A stretch of 64,000 nucleotides of DNA from Chlorophyllum brunneum (taxonomy: Eukaryota; Basidiomycota; Agaricomycetes; Agaricales; Agaricaceae): positions 434,001 through 498,000 of the forward strand of contig OY756151.1 of the NCBI GenBank assembly GCA_963576785.1. Direction: 5' to 3'. Positions within the stretch are counted from its first letter, which is position 1; every line of letters begins with the position of its first letter. A model generated the notes under the pieces. That model was not told the DNA's origin and did no database searches. It saw nothing but the letters and a program-made list of their open reading frames with translations. The translations under genes were made by a program, and so were the position numbers. Below are positions 48,401 through 58,831 of the stretch, in pieces.

Positions 48401-49503
48401 TCACACCCAAATTGCAGAGACAAGAGAAGAGTTGATAATGTAGGAAGAGGCAAACAAAAATAGATACAAGATATACTCTGATGACTTAGGCCAGAACAGA
48501 AAGATAGGAGTAATAGCAGTGCTATTTGAGGCTAACAATCTAACACTACTGAAGGTCTTGCAATACCACCTAGGCACAGCCAAAGAGCATACTACATACA
48601 AAGCAGAGATGGTGGGAGCATTACTAGCTGCAAGAATAGCAAGGGAGATAGCAAGAATGAAGAAAATGAAGCTATCTTGCACTACACTGACAACCAATCT
48701 ATTATCAAAGCACTATACTTGAGGAAGGCAAAACCAGGGTAGTACTTGGTTGACTCATATTGAAGAGGTACTCACACAGACCTATAGGAGAATAGAGCTA
48801 AAGTTGTACTATACTGGATCTCAACACACTCGGGTATCCCAGGAAATGAAGCTGCAAATAAGGCAGCCAAAGTAGCAGTAGGGGGTGCGACCAGTGACAA
48901 GAAGGAGCTACTGACAATTCTCATAAAAAGAATGAAAATCAGCAAATTTGCACTGAGATAAGCAAAGTCCGCTAAGATCAAAACCAAGTGGGAGCTAAAA
49001 TGGAGGAAATTGCCCAGATATGGGCACATGACAAGAGTTGACCTAGACTACCCATATAGAAAATTCAGGGGCTGGAGAGACAAACTCAATCGCAACCAGG
49101 AGAGTATATTCCAACTCAGGAGTGGCCATCTACCAATTAACACATATTTAAAGAGGATTAGAAAATGGGACAACAACCAGTATGACTAGTGCAAGGAGAA
49201 CCTGGGGAAAGAAACCCCAGAGACTGTGAACCACTTTGTGCTAGACTGTCCAGCCCACAAATATGAGAGACAAGTCATGGCAGGGAGGATAGGCAGAGCA
49301 AACACCTACAAACTAAGAGGTATTTTTACAATGGAAAAAAGGATAAGGGAGTTACTTAATTTTTTGGATACAACTAAGTGCTTCAGGAACTTACATGGGA
49401 GGCTCAAGATATGTGAATATCAAGAAAACGAGAAGACCTAGCAGCCAGTGTTATGGATTAGGCTACTAAGGGCAATCGAAGAGGATGCAACCTCTAGGGT
49501 ATG
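45490..49503 (+). pseudogene. LINE ORF2: endonuclease, reverse transcriptase, RNase H (stop-riddled)
   Basis: The frame overlaps the end of ORF1 and has no nearby ATG. APE-type endonuclease: LRILQLNLNKSES, DIICIQEPHI, VIWCGDFNRHHPLWD; this part is open to TGA 46090-46092. After that stops appear every 50-250 nt. RT motifs remain legible: ALGPDGIP, AYRPIVLLYTLSKVL, LVALVLYLDVERAFPN, GIGQDDLLSILIY (family form GxxQGDPLSP), and the catalytic box GYVNDVCFIAF, where the second-domain Asp pair is Asn-Asp. RNase H traces occur at 48.5-48.9 kb (TAKEHTTYKAEMVGALLAA; STHSGIPGNEAANKAA), and a C-terminal ETVNHFVLDCPAHKYER. Many stops sit where Trp or Gln is expected (TGG or CAG to TAG/TGA). Dead. Confidence 0.88.
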
Positions 49504-51006
49504 ACCTTAATACCTATCTTAGCCAAGTAACCGGATAAGCAAATGTTATCAAACTGTTGTTACTCAACCAAGAAATGGGAATCCCATTTATCTCGTAACT
49601 CTGAGTGATGAGGGTAAGTAGAGAATAAGCAGTTAAGCAATCTTCTATTGATTGACAGCAACTGTCAATGGAAACTCTTCTTGGACAATCAAGAAGACTA
49701 TTTCTGTAGAAGATCAAAGCTTAAGCTTTGACTTCCTAATATAGTCAGCTATTTATACTAACTACTTCTTTTCTATAAATACTATGGAGTATAAATAATG
49801 AGACTAAAACAAGTTTCACAATGTGAAACTGATAGATATGAAACTCAAGATGAAAAACACTACTAAAGATAGATATGAAACTGATAAAGGTGAAACAACT
49901 AAATATAGAGCAAAGTGAAACTGATGAAAATGAAATGGATGAGTGCTTACTTATCCTCAGAGATCTCAGATGACAATGATGGAGATTCATCAGAATAGCT
50001 ATAGTTATAAGACATGCAGAATGAAGTGGTAGAGGATGATGATGATGATGGTGGCAATGGAAGAACTGCATCCATAGGATGATCGGAGTCAGATGATGCT
50101 GATACAACTGGTTCTTTGGAGAGATAAGACTCGGGTGACTTAACAAAGGCTTGAGTAGATCGTAATAGCAGATGGGGAGAGTCATTGCTGTCACTACTGG
50201 GTACAGCAGGTCCATCATCTGGTGATAGGTCCCTAGGTTGCATTTTTATGCAATAGATTCCATTGGTGACTTGTTAGTGAATAAGCACTTCGAGCGCTAG
50301 ACCATGAGTATACATGTAGGGGTGGATATACTGCATAGTTTCTTTGGTAGTCGGTTGTACTTTCCAACCATTATTCTAGGTGCTGTAGAGGTTGTTCTTG
50401 ATGGTGCATAAGTAGAGTCCATTGGTATTGCATACATGTAGGTATGGTACATATTTCCAGGCTAGTCAAAGTAGAGAGTTGATAATGGCATTGTTGGATT
50501 GTGGTGGTGGAATGAGTAGTATTGCTTCTGGGAATTTGTCATAACCTCTGATGTAGGTTCAAGGTTCGGACATAATAGCCAGAGATGCTGTAACCTATCT
50601 TACTGTTCATTCTCATAGGCCACAGGCACCAGAGCTCCCACAGCATGGCTGTTAACATGAGACCAACCATACTACTAGGAACTTGCAAGAGAAGGAAATG
50701 GTGTAGGGAGGGTGGAGTCATCTTAAACAATGTTCACTTGTTGGACTGCAGGGGGAGCAAGCATCTCGGATGTGCCACCTGTAGGGCAGAGACAATCCAC
50801 AGGGTTGACAAAAAGATACCGGTGCCTTATAGACTACTCTGTACATAGTAACTAGAGAAAGTCTGCATAGGGGTAAGCTCTTGGGACTCTAACATGATGT
50901 CAAAAAAAAAAAAAAAAAAAAACATAATGTATGCCATACAATGCTATACCCATGATTTACAAGGTGGGCAAGTGACAAGTGGAACTTTAGCCAGATATTG
51001 CAGCTC
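49504..51006. other. Repeat-derived sequence between LINE ORF2 and the Copia element
   Basis: AT-rich. It contains a minus-strand Ser-rich frame (50243-49947, starting MQPRDLSPDDGPAVPSSD) with a GAT microsatellite (about 50034-50056), a plus-strand frame at 50645-50848, and a 21-A tract at 50902-50922. It may be the LINE 3' UTR carrying a further element fragment. Not resolved. Confidence 0.4.
50902..50922 (+). repeat. Poly-A tract (21 A), candidate LINE 3' end
   Basis: An uninterrupted A run in the orientation expected for the end of the plus-strand LINE, 89 bp before the Copia insertion. Confidence 0.7.
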
Positions 51007-51011
51007 CTGTA

Positions 51012-51583
51012 TGTTGAGGAAACAACTGTAATAAGTTGTTTGCTGGGGGCAGCAGTAAATGTAGTGGGAGAGAACATAGAGTCTACTCACCGAGATAATA
51101 AGCTTCTGTCTGATACCTGTAGAAAGGTAATTCGGATAGACAGATATTATTAATGAAGTAGTCAGTGTCAGTGATAAAGAGGTCAAAGTCAAGGAGATTG
51201 AGACTAGTGTTGTACTTAAGAAGATAAGCAATGATGAAGAAGTTGTTTGATTGAACAAGATACAGAACTAGGTCTGCTACATGGGGCTTATATACATATT
51301 AGAGCATAGATGAGTCATACTACATAAAATACTAGAAATACATAGAATGTTCCTTATAACTTCTATTAACTGTGGCATAGTGCCTGTGGAGTACTGCGGA
51401 ATGTAGTATACTAGTCATTGGTACTATGTAGAATAATCTATCAAGTACTTATGACTCTCATTGTATGCAGAGCAACTTATTGGAAGTTACTATGGATTGA
51501 AGTTACTGAAAAGTAACAGATCAGTCTATTATTATTATAATGACTTCATAGTCTATTTCTAGAATATGTCCAAAACTTCAATA
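51012..51583 (-). repeat. Copia 3' LTR
   Basis: Begins tgttgagg and ends cttcaata on the plus strand; about as long as the 5' LTR and clearly homologous over its full length. Differences are mainly transitions plus a diverged stretch at about 51165-51235. Confidence 0.93.
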
Positions 51584-51596
51584 CTCCTCCTTGCTC
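51584..51596 (-). other. Copia polypurine tract
   Basis: Minus-strand gagcaaggaggag directly before the 3' LTR, the normal plus-strand priming site. Confidence 0.7.
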
Positions 51597-51644
51597 TGTA
51601 TTGATGTAGAGTTTTAATCACTCAAACATCAAGCCAAGGTGAGG

Positions 51645-53890
51645 TTAGAATAGATTGAATTTTATTTTGTCTAAATTCTTTGTGAGAATATTGGCAGGAT
51701 TTTCTGTGCCTTTCACAAAGAATATTTCAATCTTTTCTTCTTCTATCAAATCATGAATGTAATGGTATTTGATGTCAACATGTTTTGATTGTTTTTCTGT
51801 TACTGGATTTTTGGCCCAAAATATTGAGCCCTCATTATCACCAAAGAGATAAGGAGCCAATGATTGGATACCAATTTCTTCCAACAAATTGACAGTCCAG
51901 ACAAGTTGTTAACTGCAATCTGACAAAGCCATATACTTGGCTTCAGTAGAAGATAATGCAATAGTTTTCTGTTTTCTACTTAACCAAGCGATAGCTCTAC
52001 TAGCTAATAAATAGAAGTATCCAGTTACAGATTTACAACTAATTGGATCACTAGCCCAATCAGAGTTGGAAAAGGCATTAAGGCCTTGCATAGAACTTCC
52101 ATTATAGATAATTCTATATTTGTGAGTAGTATTAAGATACTTTAGCAAATGTAAGCCTGCATTATAATATACTTTAGTAGGATTGGTCATATGTTGTGAT
52201 AACTTAATAGTGGCAAATGCTATATTGGGCCAACTGCCTATCATCAGATACATAACTGATCCTACTAGCTGTTGATACCTCTTTATGAAGTCAGATGTTA
52301 CTTGTCCTATATTGAATTCAAAGATAAATCCATTTGGTAATGGGATTTCTTCCTTTCCAATTATTTTAAATTAATCAAGAACTTTTCCTAGATAATCTAT
52401 TTGGTCTAGGGTGATTGATCAGTTTATAGGATTTTGCAAAATTTTCATGCCAAGAAACTCTTTGGTTGGACCAAGGTCTCGGCATTCCCATTTCTTTATA
52501 AAGAGTGCTCACTTCTCATGTAGAAGTCTAAAGCCTCTGATTCTGACAAACATTGAGTTATCTACATAGATCAGAGCTATAATAAGCTCTTTGGTTTCAG
52601 GGTTGTAGTAATAATAGACTCCAGCATCTAGTTTGGATTGGACAAATCCTAGGTCAGTTATTGACTTAGTCAATTCCTTCCACCATTATTGTCCAGATTG
52701 CTTTAGTCCATAAATGGCTCAGTTTAATTTCCAAACTGTATTACCACGACCTGTATTAAAACCTTCTGGAAGTTCCATATAGAGTTCTTCATCCAGTTTT
52801 CTGTAGAGATAAGCAGTTTTAACATCTAAACTGAGCATTTCCCAATTGTTGAGGGCAGTAACTGCAAATATGAGTTGTGCTGTCTCATAATAGACTACTG
52901 GTGAAAATAGTTCATTGTAATTGATTTCCTCTATCTGAGAGAATCCTTTCACTACTAGTTGAGCATGGTATCGACCATCTGATTTGGGTGTAAAGACCTA
53001 TCTATTTTTGACTACTTTTCTTCCAGGCAGAAGTTTAGCTAAGTCATAAACATGTCTTTCTTTGAGTGAATTTAACTCTTCTAAGCACGCTTTCCACCAT
53101 TTAGATTTCTCTTCTGATGGTAGTCAATCTAGATCCTTGAAAGTAATAGGAACTAATAGTGATTCGACTCTTTGAGCATACAGATAATTGATCATCCCTA
53201 CTCCTCCTTTTCTGCATAAGTCTTCTATTGTAAAAGCTTCATGCTGAGAACATCTATCGATTATTCCAGGTTTGGAAGCCTCTGATTGAATTTGTCTAAC
53301 AAGTCTACTTGTAGAACTTGTTAATCTTGACTTAGGAGATTGGAACATCTAATCCTAGAGTATTTTGGTCAGATACTTTGTAGAACCATAGAAGTTTCCT
53401 GGATGTTCAGGTACTTTTCTGGTTCTTTGCGGTCTCTGAGGTATTTCAGGAACCGGTATTTGATCTGAGTGACCTCGTGGTACAGAAGGACCAGTATTCT
53501 GATCATCTTTGACAGGGGTACAAGGTATGAAAGGCTGTACATCTGGATCATCTCTTTGAGAAGGCAGATGGTTCGGACCTTCAGGGTGATTGGGTGGATC
53601 AGCATATGATAATCCATCACTGTCATCATCTTCTGGTGTTTGTGCTTCTCTTGGTGGAAAGAGAATGTTTTTCACAATACCATCCCACTCCTCCTGAACA
53701 TCAGTATCGATATTCGGTGCTTTTCTCTTTCCTTTATTCTTCTTAGGTTCAGGGAAAGGAGTTGGAATTCATCCATGAACAGATCTATAAGTCCTATCTT
53801 CCGGAGAACTTTCGGGAGAAGTTCGGGGAATAGGGCTTGGTGGTTTATCAAAAGGTAAACTGGTAGATGGATCTGGAACATGGAAGACAA
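51645..53890 (-). pseudogene. Copia reverse transcriptase and RNase H region
   Basis: Broken into several frames. RT: MKGFSQIEEINYNELFSPVV, LSLDVKTAYLYRKLDEELYM, LPEGFNTGRGNTVWKLN, then ALIYVDNSMF where YVDD is expected (second Asp changed to Asn). RNase H: LNAFSNSDWASDPISCKSVT, SSTEAKYMALSDCS, EIGIQSLAPYLFGDNEGSI, KHVDIKYHYIHDLIEE, ILTKNLDK. Inactive. Confidence 0.88.
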
Positions 53891-53909
53891 TAACTTCCAA
53901 AGGTGTGCT

Positions 53910-55330
53910 TCAAGAAGTAGAAGATGATGGTTGGTTCATCCGTTCTTCTCGCTTCTTCCCAACACATTTAGGGAAGTGTTCTTTGCTGAATACGACTGTT
54001 GGAGATGTATAGATTACATTCCCATTTAGGTGCCTCATGAAATGATAGTTTTTCCTATCTGATGTCCAACCAAGGAAAATCATGAGTTCTGACTTTGCTG
54101 TCAGTTTATTGTCTCTTATCTCTTTTGGGAGAAAGACATAAGCACTGCAGCCAAAAACTCTCTCTTTGGAGATATCTGGAACCTTCTGATTTAACACTTC
54201 ATAAGGTATTTTCCACATGAGCCGTAATACCGGTGTTTTATTATAGATATGTATCACATGATCTATAGAAAACTCCCACCAACCATCAGGAATACAAGCA
54301 TGATGCCGCATGGCTTCTGCTTTATCCATTAGAGTTTGGTTCAAGCGTTCCACTCGACCATTTTGTTGGTGTATGTGTGGTGCACTAGTCTCATGTATGA
54401 TCCCTAATGAGCACAAATGAGATTGCAACTTGTCAGTTGCATACTCTCCTCCTCTATCAGTGCAGAGATATTTTAATTTAGTCTCGTATTGAGTCTGAAT
54501 TAGTGCAATAAAATTTTTCATTTCTTCTGCTGCTTCTGATTTCTTATGGAGGAAGCAAATCCATCCATGAGAGGAAAAGTTGTCCATTATAGTCATGACC
54601 CATTTAAATTTATGGTAAGAAAGAATCGGAAGTTCAACTAAATCCGAGTGAATTCTTTCGAATGGATGCTTTGCATATGTAGGGTTCTCTCTAAAGGGTT
54701 TCTGGTGCATCTTTCCCTTGGCACAACCATCACAGACTGGTTTTTGCTCAGGAATCCACACCGGAGTAAACCCAATCGTATTTTTCTCAAAATGATTGAG
54801 GATACGATTAGAGGGATATCCTAATCTCGCATGTACAACTTTGTAGCCAATGATTGGATCCACAGTCATAGCTGCTTGTTCTGAATGTACAATTTTGGTA
54901 TTAACAAAATGTAAAGTAGTGTTACGACTTGCTAAAAGATATGCTTGAAGAATAGCATTTCCTTTGCTATCAACAACTACTGATTCGTTGGCATCTGTGC
55001 TAACAGTTTTGCCATCCTGGCATAACTGTCCCACTGATATTAGTCATTCAGAGGTTCCTTTTAGAAGGAAGACTGGATATATTAATATCTGCATTGGTTG
55101 AACACTGTCAGTCTTCCTGTTATAGACTCTATGCTTAAGCATAACTGTGCCAAGACCAACCGCATTAAGGTAGGGGCCTTGTGCTCCTACAGTCTTAATT
55201 GGGATCAAAACTTCAAGTTCTTCAAAGTTAATAAAGTCTTCCACATAAGGGGTGTAATGATATGATGCCCCCTGAGTCTAATAACCATACGTTACTATAT
55301 TCTTCTAGTAGCGTTATAATTTGATCATTG
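53910..55330 (-). pseudogene. Copia protease and integrase region
   Basis: The protease active site WLLDSG lies at about 55.28 kb; an extra base in a five-C run (55268-55272, plus strand) breaks the frame before the expected continuation ASYHYTPYVEDF. After a further stop the integrase reads on: GCAKGKMHQKPFRENPTYAK, ERIHSDLVELPILSYHKFKW, TIMDNFSSHGWICFLHKKS, LCTDRGGEYATDKLQ, HIHQQNGRVERLNQTLMDKA. The DDE residues are visible in HSDLVE, TDRGGEY and NGRVERLNQT. 374 codons (55034-53910) are open. Confidence 0.88.
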
Positions 55331-55338
55331 CTTAGCAA

Positions 55339-56292
55339 TCAAGATCTAATTTGATCCGGTACTCTTAAATACTGATTGGGCATGCGTGTGAAGAAACAAA
55401 AAAGTTGAGAAGTGTTAAAATACTTCTCATTTATCCATTCACTCATAACAACATTATTATGGGATCCTAAAGATCCCGATTGCATAATTATATACCCAGC
55501 CCCCAACATCCCTTCCCCTTGCCCTTGCCCTTCTTCTTGTGAAGACGGCCGGTCGGCATATTGGTGACAGGACTGTGTATCAGGGTTAGTAAGAGTATCT
55601 GAGATCGAATTGATCACATACCCAGCTCCTCCCTTCTTTTTGAAGTTGCTCCCATAGTCGGTCGACAAAAGTCCGAGAGACACCTCAGATTGAGGTGCCA
55701 AAGCAAATAGTTCGGACTTTGGGGACTTCGGGAGAGGCCCAGAAGAGGGTCCTGCGACGTTCACAGGGTTCCTGGGGTCACGGATATCATAGGCGACATC
55801 CTGAGCCGGCGCCATGAGGTTGTTGACCTTCTTCTCACTCTCAAGCTGCTTGAAGACTTCGTCTACCAACACTGTAAGTGTGGCAGGTCGCCTGTCAGCA
55901 GTCTTGTTCTTCTGAGTAAGAGAGTATCTCTTACTCTGGAAGCGCTCCGTTGGAGGGGAGGCCCTAGGAAGAGGAGGAAATTCCTCTTCATAGGTCCTTA
56001 CAGCCGGAGCTACTATTTCCTCTGGAGGAGGAAGGTAGTACGGCTGAACCTTTCCAGGTTCAAGGGAGTTGCCCCGGGCAACAGAGTTCATACTAGGAAT
56101 CTTTACCACATGATGCATAGCCAAATTGAGTTTATTCCCAAATTTGGGAGAAATCAATAAGGTATATGGCGAATCAAGGGGTAAGAGGAAAGAGAAGTGG
56201 ACATGGGTGGGGTGACCAGAAGGAACCGAAGGTGCACCAGGAGGTGTCACTGATCGTCCTTTTGGGGCGCAGAGATGAGAGACCTCATGCAT
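55339..56292 (-). pseudogene. Copia internal frame between gag and protease
   Basis: An open stretch of 317 codons starting MHEVSHLCAPKGRSVTPPGA. Pro/Ser-rich, with EEEFPPLPRASPPTERFQ and LESEKKVNNLMAPAQDVAYD; no known domain recognised. It is in line with the protease that follows and probably belongs to the gag-pol polyprotein. Two more stops separate it from gag. Confidence 0.6.
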
Positions 56293-56481
56293 CTGTCAAT
56301 CATAACGATTGAGGGCATGTTTCTTCGCCATTTGCATGGGCGAAGGACCAGTGATGTGGTCGCGCCAGGTGGTCACCTGTTGAATCCACAGTGAGTTCTC
56401 GAGAAGGGCAGTAAAACATAAGTTTTGTGCTTCAGCACGCACCTTTTTCTTGAGCTCAGCACGAGCATTCTCTCATGCCTG

Positions 56482-57564
56482 CTAGACCTTCTTGGGATTA
56501 ACCCAAGTAAGCGGTTTTGGTCTCTCACTCACTAGTACACAAGTGGTTGGAGGAGCAGGAGCGGGAACGGGTCGAGGCACATCCATGCACCTCATCAGGT
56601 CGAAGGGGGTCATCTCTGGACCAGTGAAACGACGGACTGCCGGTTCCGTGGCAGCAGCAAAGCCCGCCATGGCTTCTGCCATATGGGCTTGAGGTTTACC
56701 CTGGCACTTCTTGGGCTTCTTCTTCTTCTTCTGGACGTTAATCCAGGTAGGAGTAGGAGGAGAAGGCTGAGGGGGCTGCCCACTCGGATTGGCAGGGTGG
56801 CAAGGTCCTCTCACAGGCTGGGCCCTGGTATTGCCTCCAGGGTGGAAGCGGTTCCAGGGTGGTCCAGGGCGAGTTCTGGGGAAATTGCCCTGAGGGTGAG
56901 CTTGGTAGTTGGCGGTAGCGGCAAATGAGGCTTGTTGGTTAGACATGTTAGGCCTTAACCCTTCACGTCTTGACCACTCAGCATTTATAGCCTGCTGAAC
57001 TACCTCCCAGGTCATATCCACAACATCGTGATTATTTGCCAATGTTGTTTGTGCCACAGCATTCCAATCAGGTGGTAATGCATTCAAAGCGATCATCGCA
57101 CCAAGAACTTCTGGCAATCTTACTTTAGCTGTTTCCAATTGAGAAGCCATTGTTCTCAATTCAGCTAGATCCATTGCTGGATCTTGATTCCCTGAAATGT
57201 GCTTTCGCAGCATTCTTTGGAGAATTGAATACACTGCGGCAGGAGAAGGTGTCCCAAAGCGGGTTTTCAAGTCATTCCAAAGGAATCCAGGAGCATCATG
57301 TCCATGGAGTAATAGGGAATCAGGTAAAGTGCCATTAATAACAGCCAATGCCTGACCTCTCAATTGTTCTCTCCTTCTATCTTCTTCCGTTAAAGTGGTA
57401 GGATTTGCAGGAGAGAGATCCTGGTTTGTCACAGTCCATCTGGACTGGTCAGAACCAGTGACAGAAATGAGGGTTAGGGCATCCTGAAGCCTTCTAGATC
57501 AGAATGCATAGTTCTTAGGCCTATTAAGCTTAGGTAAACCAGCAACGATATTATTGGTAGACAT
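56482..57564 (-). pseudogene. Copia gag (UBN2-type) with one early stop
   Basis: The start at 57564 reads MSTNNIVAGLPKLNRPKNYA; the expected Trp shortly after is TGA. From 57480 the frame is open to 56482 with QALAVINGTLPDSLLLH, AAVYSILQRMLRKHISGNQD and MASQLETAKVRLPEVLGAMI, typical of Copia gag. The C-terminal part is Pro-rich with a KKKKKPKKCQGKPQ basic run instead of a CCHC zinc knuckle, which I could not find. Confidence 0.82.
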
Positions 57565-57723
57565 AATATCTTTGTCGAGTGTATTTCTTTCTAGAAGAAA
57601 ATTCTCGTATCAGCAATGATCAAATACAAGGATAACTCTGTCAGGTAAAGCCCTATCATCCTATCTCGGTTAGAGGAGATGATAATGGTTTAACCATCGG
57701 TAAGGCTACCAGGGCCCATAACC

Positions 57724-58295
57724 TGTTGAGGAAATGACCGTAACAAGTTGTTTGCTGGGGGCAGCAGTAAATGCAGTGGGAGAGAACGTAGGGTCTACTC
57801 ACCGAGATAATAAGCTTCTATCTGATACCTGTAGAAAGGTAATTTGGATAGACAGATATTATTGATGAAGTGGTTAACGTCAGAGGAGTAGAGGTCAAAG
57901 TCGATTAAATCGATGGAGGTGTTGTACTCAAAGAGATAGGCAATGATAAAGAAGTTGTTTGATTGAACAAGATGCAGAACTAGGTCTGCTACATGGGGCT
58001 TATATACATATTGTAACATAGGTGAGTCATACTACATAAAATACTAGCATTGCATGGATTGTTCCTTATGACTCCTTTTAACTGCGGCATAGTGCCTGTG
58101 GAGTACTGCGGAATGTAGTATACTAGTCATTGGTACTATGTAGAATAATCTAACAAGTACTTATGACTCTCATCGTATACAGAGCAACTCATAGGAAGTT
58201 ACTACGGAATGAAGTTACTGGAAAGTAACGGATCAGTCTATTATTATCATAATGACCTCATAGTCTATTTCTAGAATATGTCCGAAACTTCAACA
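57724..58295 (-). repeat. Copia 5' LTR
   Basis: Begins tgttgagg and ends cttcaaca on the plus strand. Sequence just inside (minus strand ggttatgggccctgg, from 57723 down) is where the primer-binding site should be; the priming tRNA was not identified. Confidence 0.93.
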
Positions 58296-58329
58296 CTGTA
58301 GCCCATATACACTTCTCACACCACCCGCC

Positions 58330-58575
58330 CACTCGACACACATTACCAATATCGAAAGTCAGTTCTCTCCGGGTACTACCTGAGGACATAAACACTATTG
58401 TTGTTCGGTACCAAAAAGGGCTTGTGGCTCCCTGTCCCAATAACACGGGTCTTGCATCTACGGCTCGAACAAAACTTTTCTCGTTTGATGTTCGAAAGTG
58501 TCTGCTGTATCACGTCGAGAGGTCCACTACAGAATGGACGAATGAGCTCGGAACGCCATCTCCAAGGTATCTGGT
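58330..58575 (-). pseudogene. Relic: last exon of another NACHT gene
   Basis: Reads IPWRWRSELIRPFCSGPLD, VIQQTLSNIKREKF, RVIGTGSHKPFLVPNNN and YVLR followed by TAG, matching exon 4 of copies A-F. No upstream exons are present; about 250 bp on lies copy E. The Copia insertion is 35 bp from its 3' end. Confidence 0.85.
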
Positions 58576-58831
58576 ATGTAGTAACAACTTCATCACATCT
58601 GAGAGCTACCTTCTCAATCCTTCAACTTGCATGAAAGTCCCTCAGACCCAAGTTTCAATCGTTTTAACCGGTGTGCGAGTAAAATGGGTGGATCTCGTGC
58701 TGTTGAATGTCTGTTAGCACTAGTTTTGAGATTTGAGAGTAACTACTTTTTGATTGCCAGGTCTTTTCCCTCACACAATCTGTCATTAAACATCATAGTG
58801 TGCGGTACATGGAACAATGTGATGACGTGAA

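Larger units (their letters stand above)
43640..50922 (+). mobile_element. Non-LTR retrotransposon (LINE), two ORFs, 3' part degraded
   Basis: Order: 5' UTR, ORF1 with three CCHC knuckles (intact), ORF2 with endonuclease, reverse transcriptase and RNase H (degraded), then about 1.4 kb of repeat-like sequence to a 21-A run (50902-50922), the best candidate for the 3' tail. The end is uncertain because 49.5-50.9 kb may include another element. The layout resembles fungal Tad/I-type LINEs; clade not established. No target duplication was found. Confidence 0.75.
51012..58295 (-). mobile_element. Complete Copia-type LTR retrotransposon (degenerate coding region)
   Basis: Two LTRs of 572 bp, direct repeats, each TGTTG... 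at one end and ...CAACA (CAATA in one copy) at the other, flanked by the 5-bp target duplication ctgta (51007-51011 and 58296-58300). The internal order gag - protease - integrase - RT - RNase H on the minus strand is Copia order (integrase before RT). A purine tract gagcaaggaggag (minus strand, 51584-51596) borders the 3' LTR. The coding region carries several stops, a protease frameshift and a changed RT active site, so it cannot move on its own. Confidence 0.95.
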
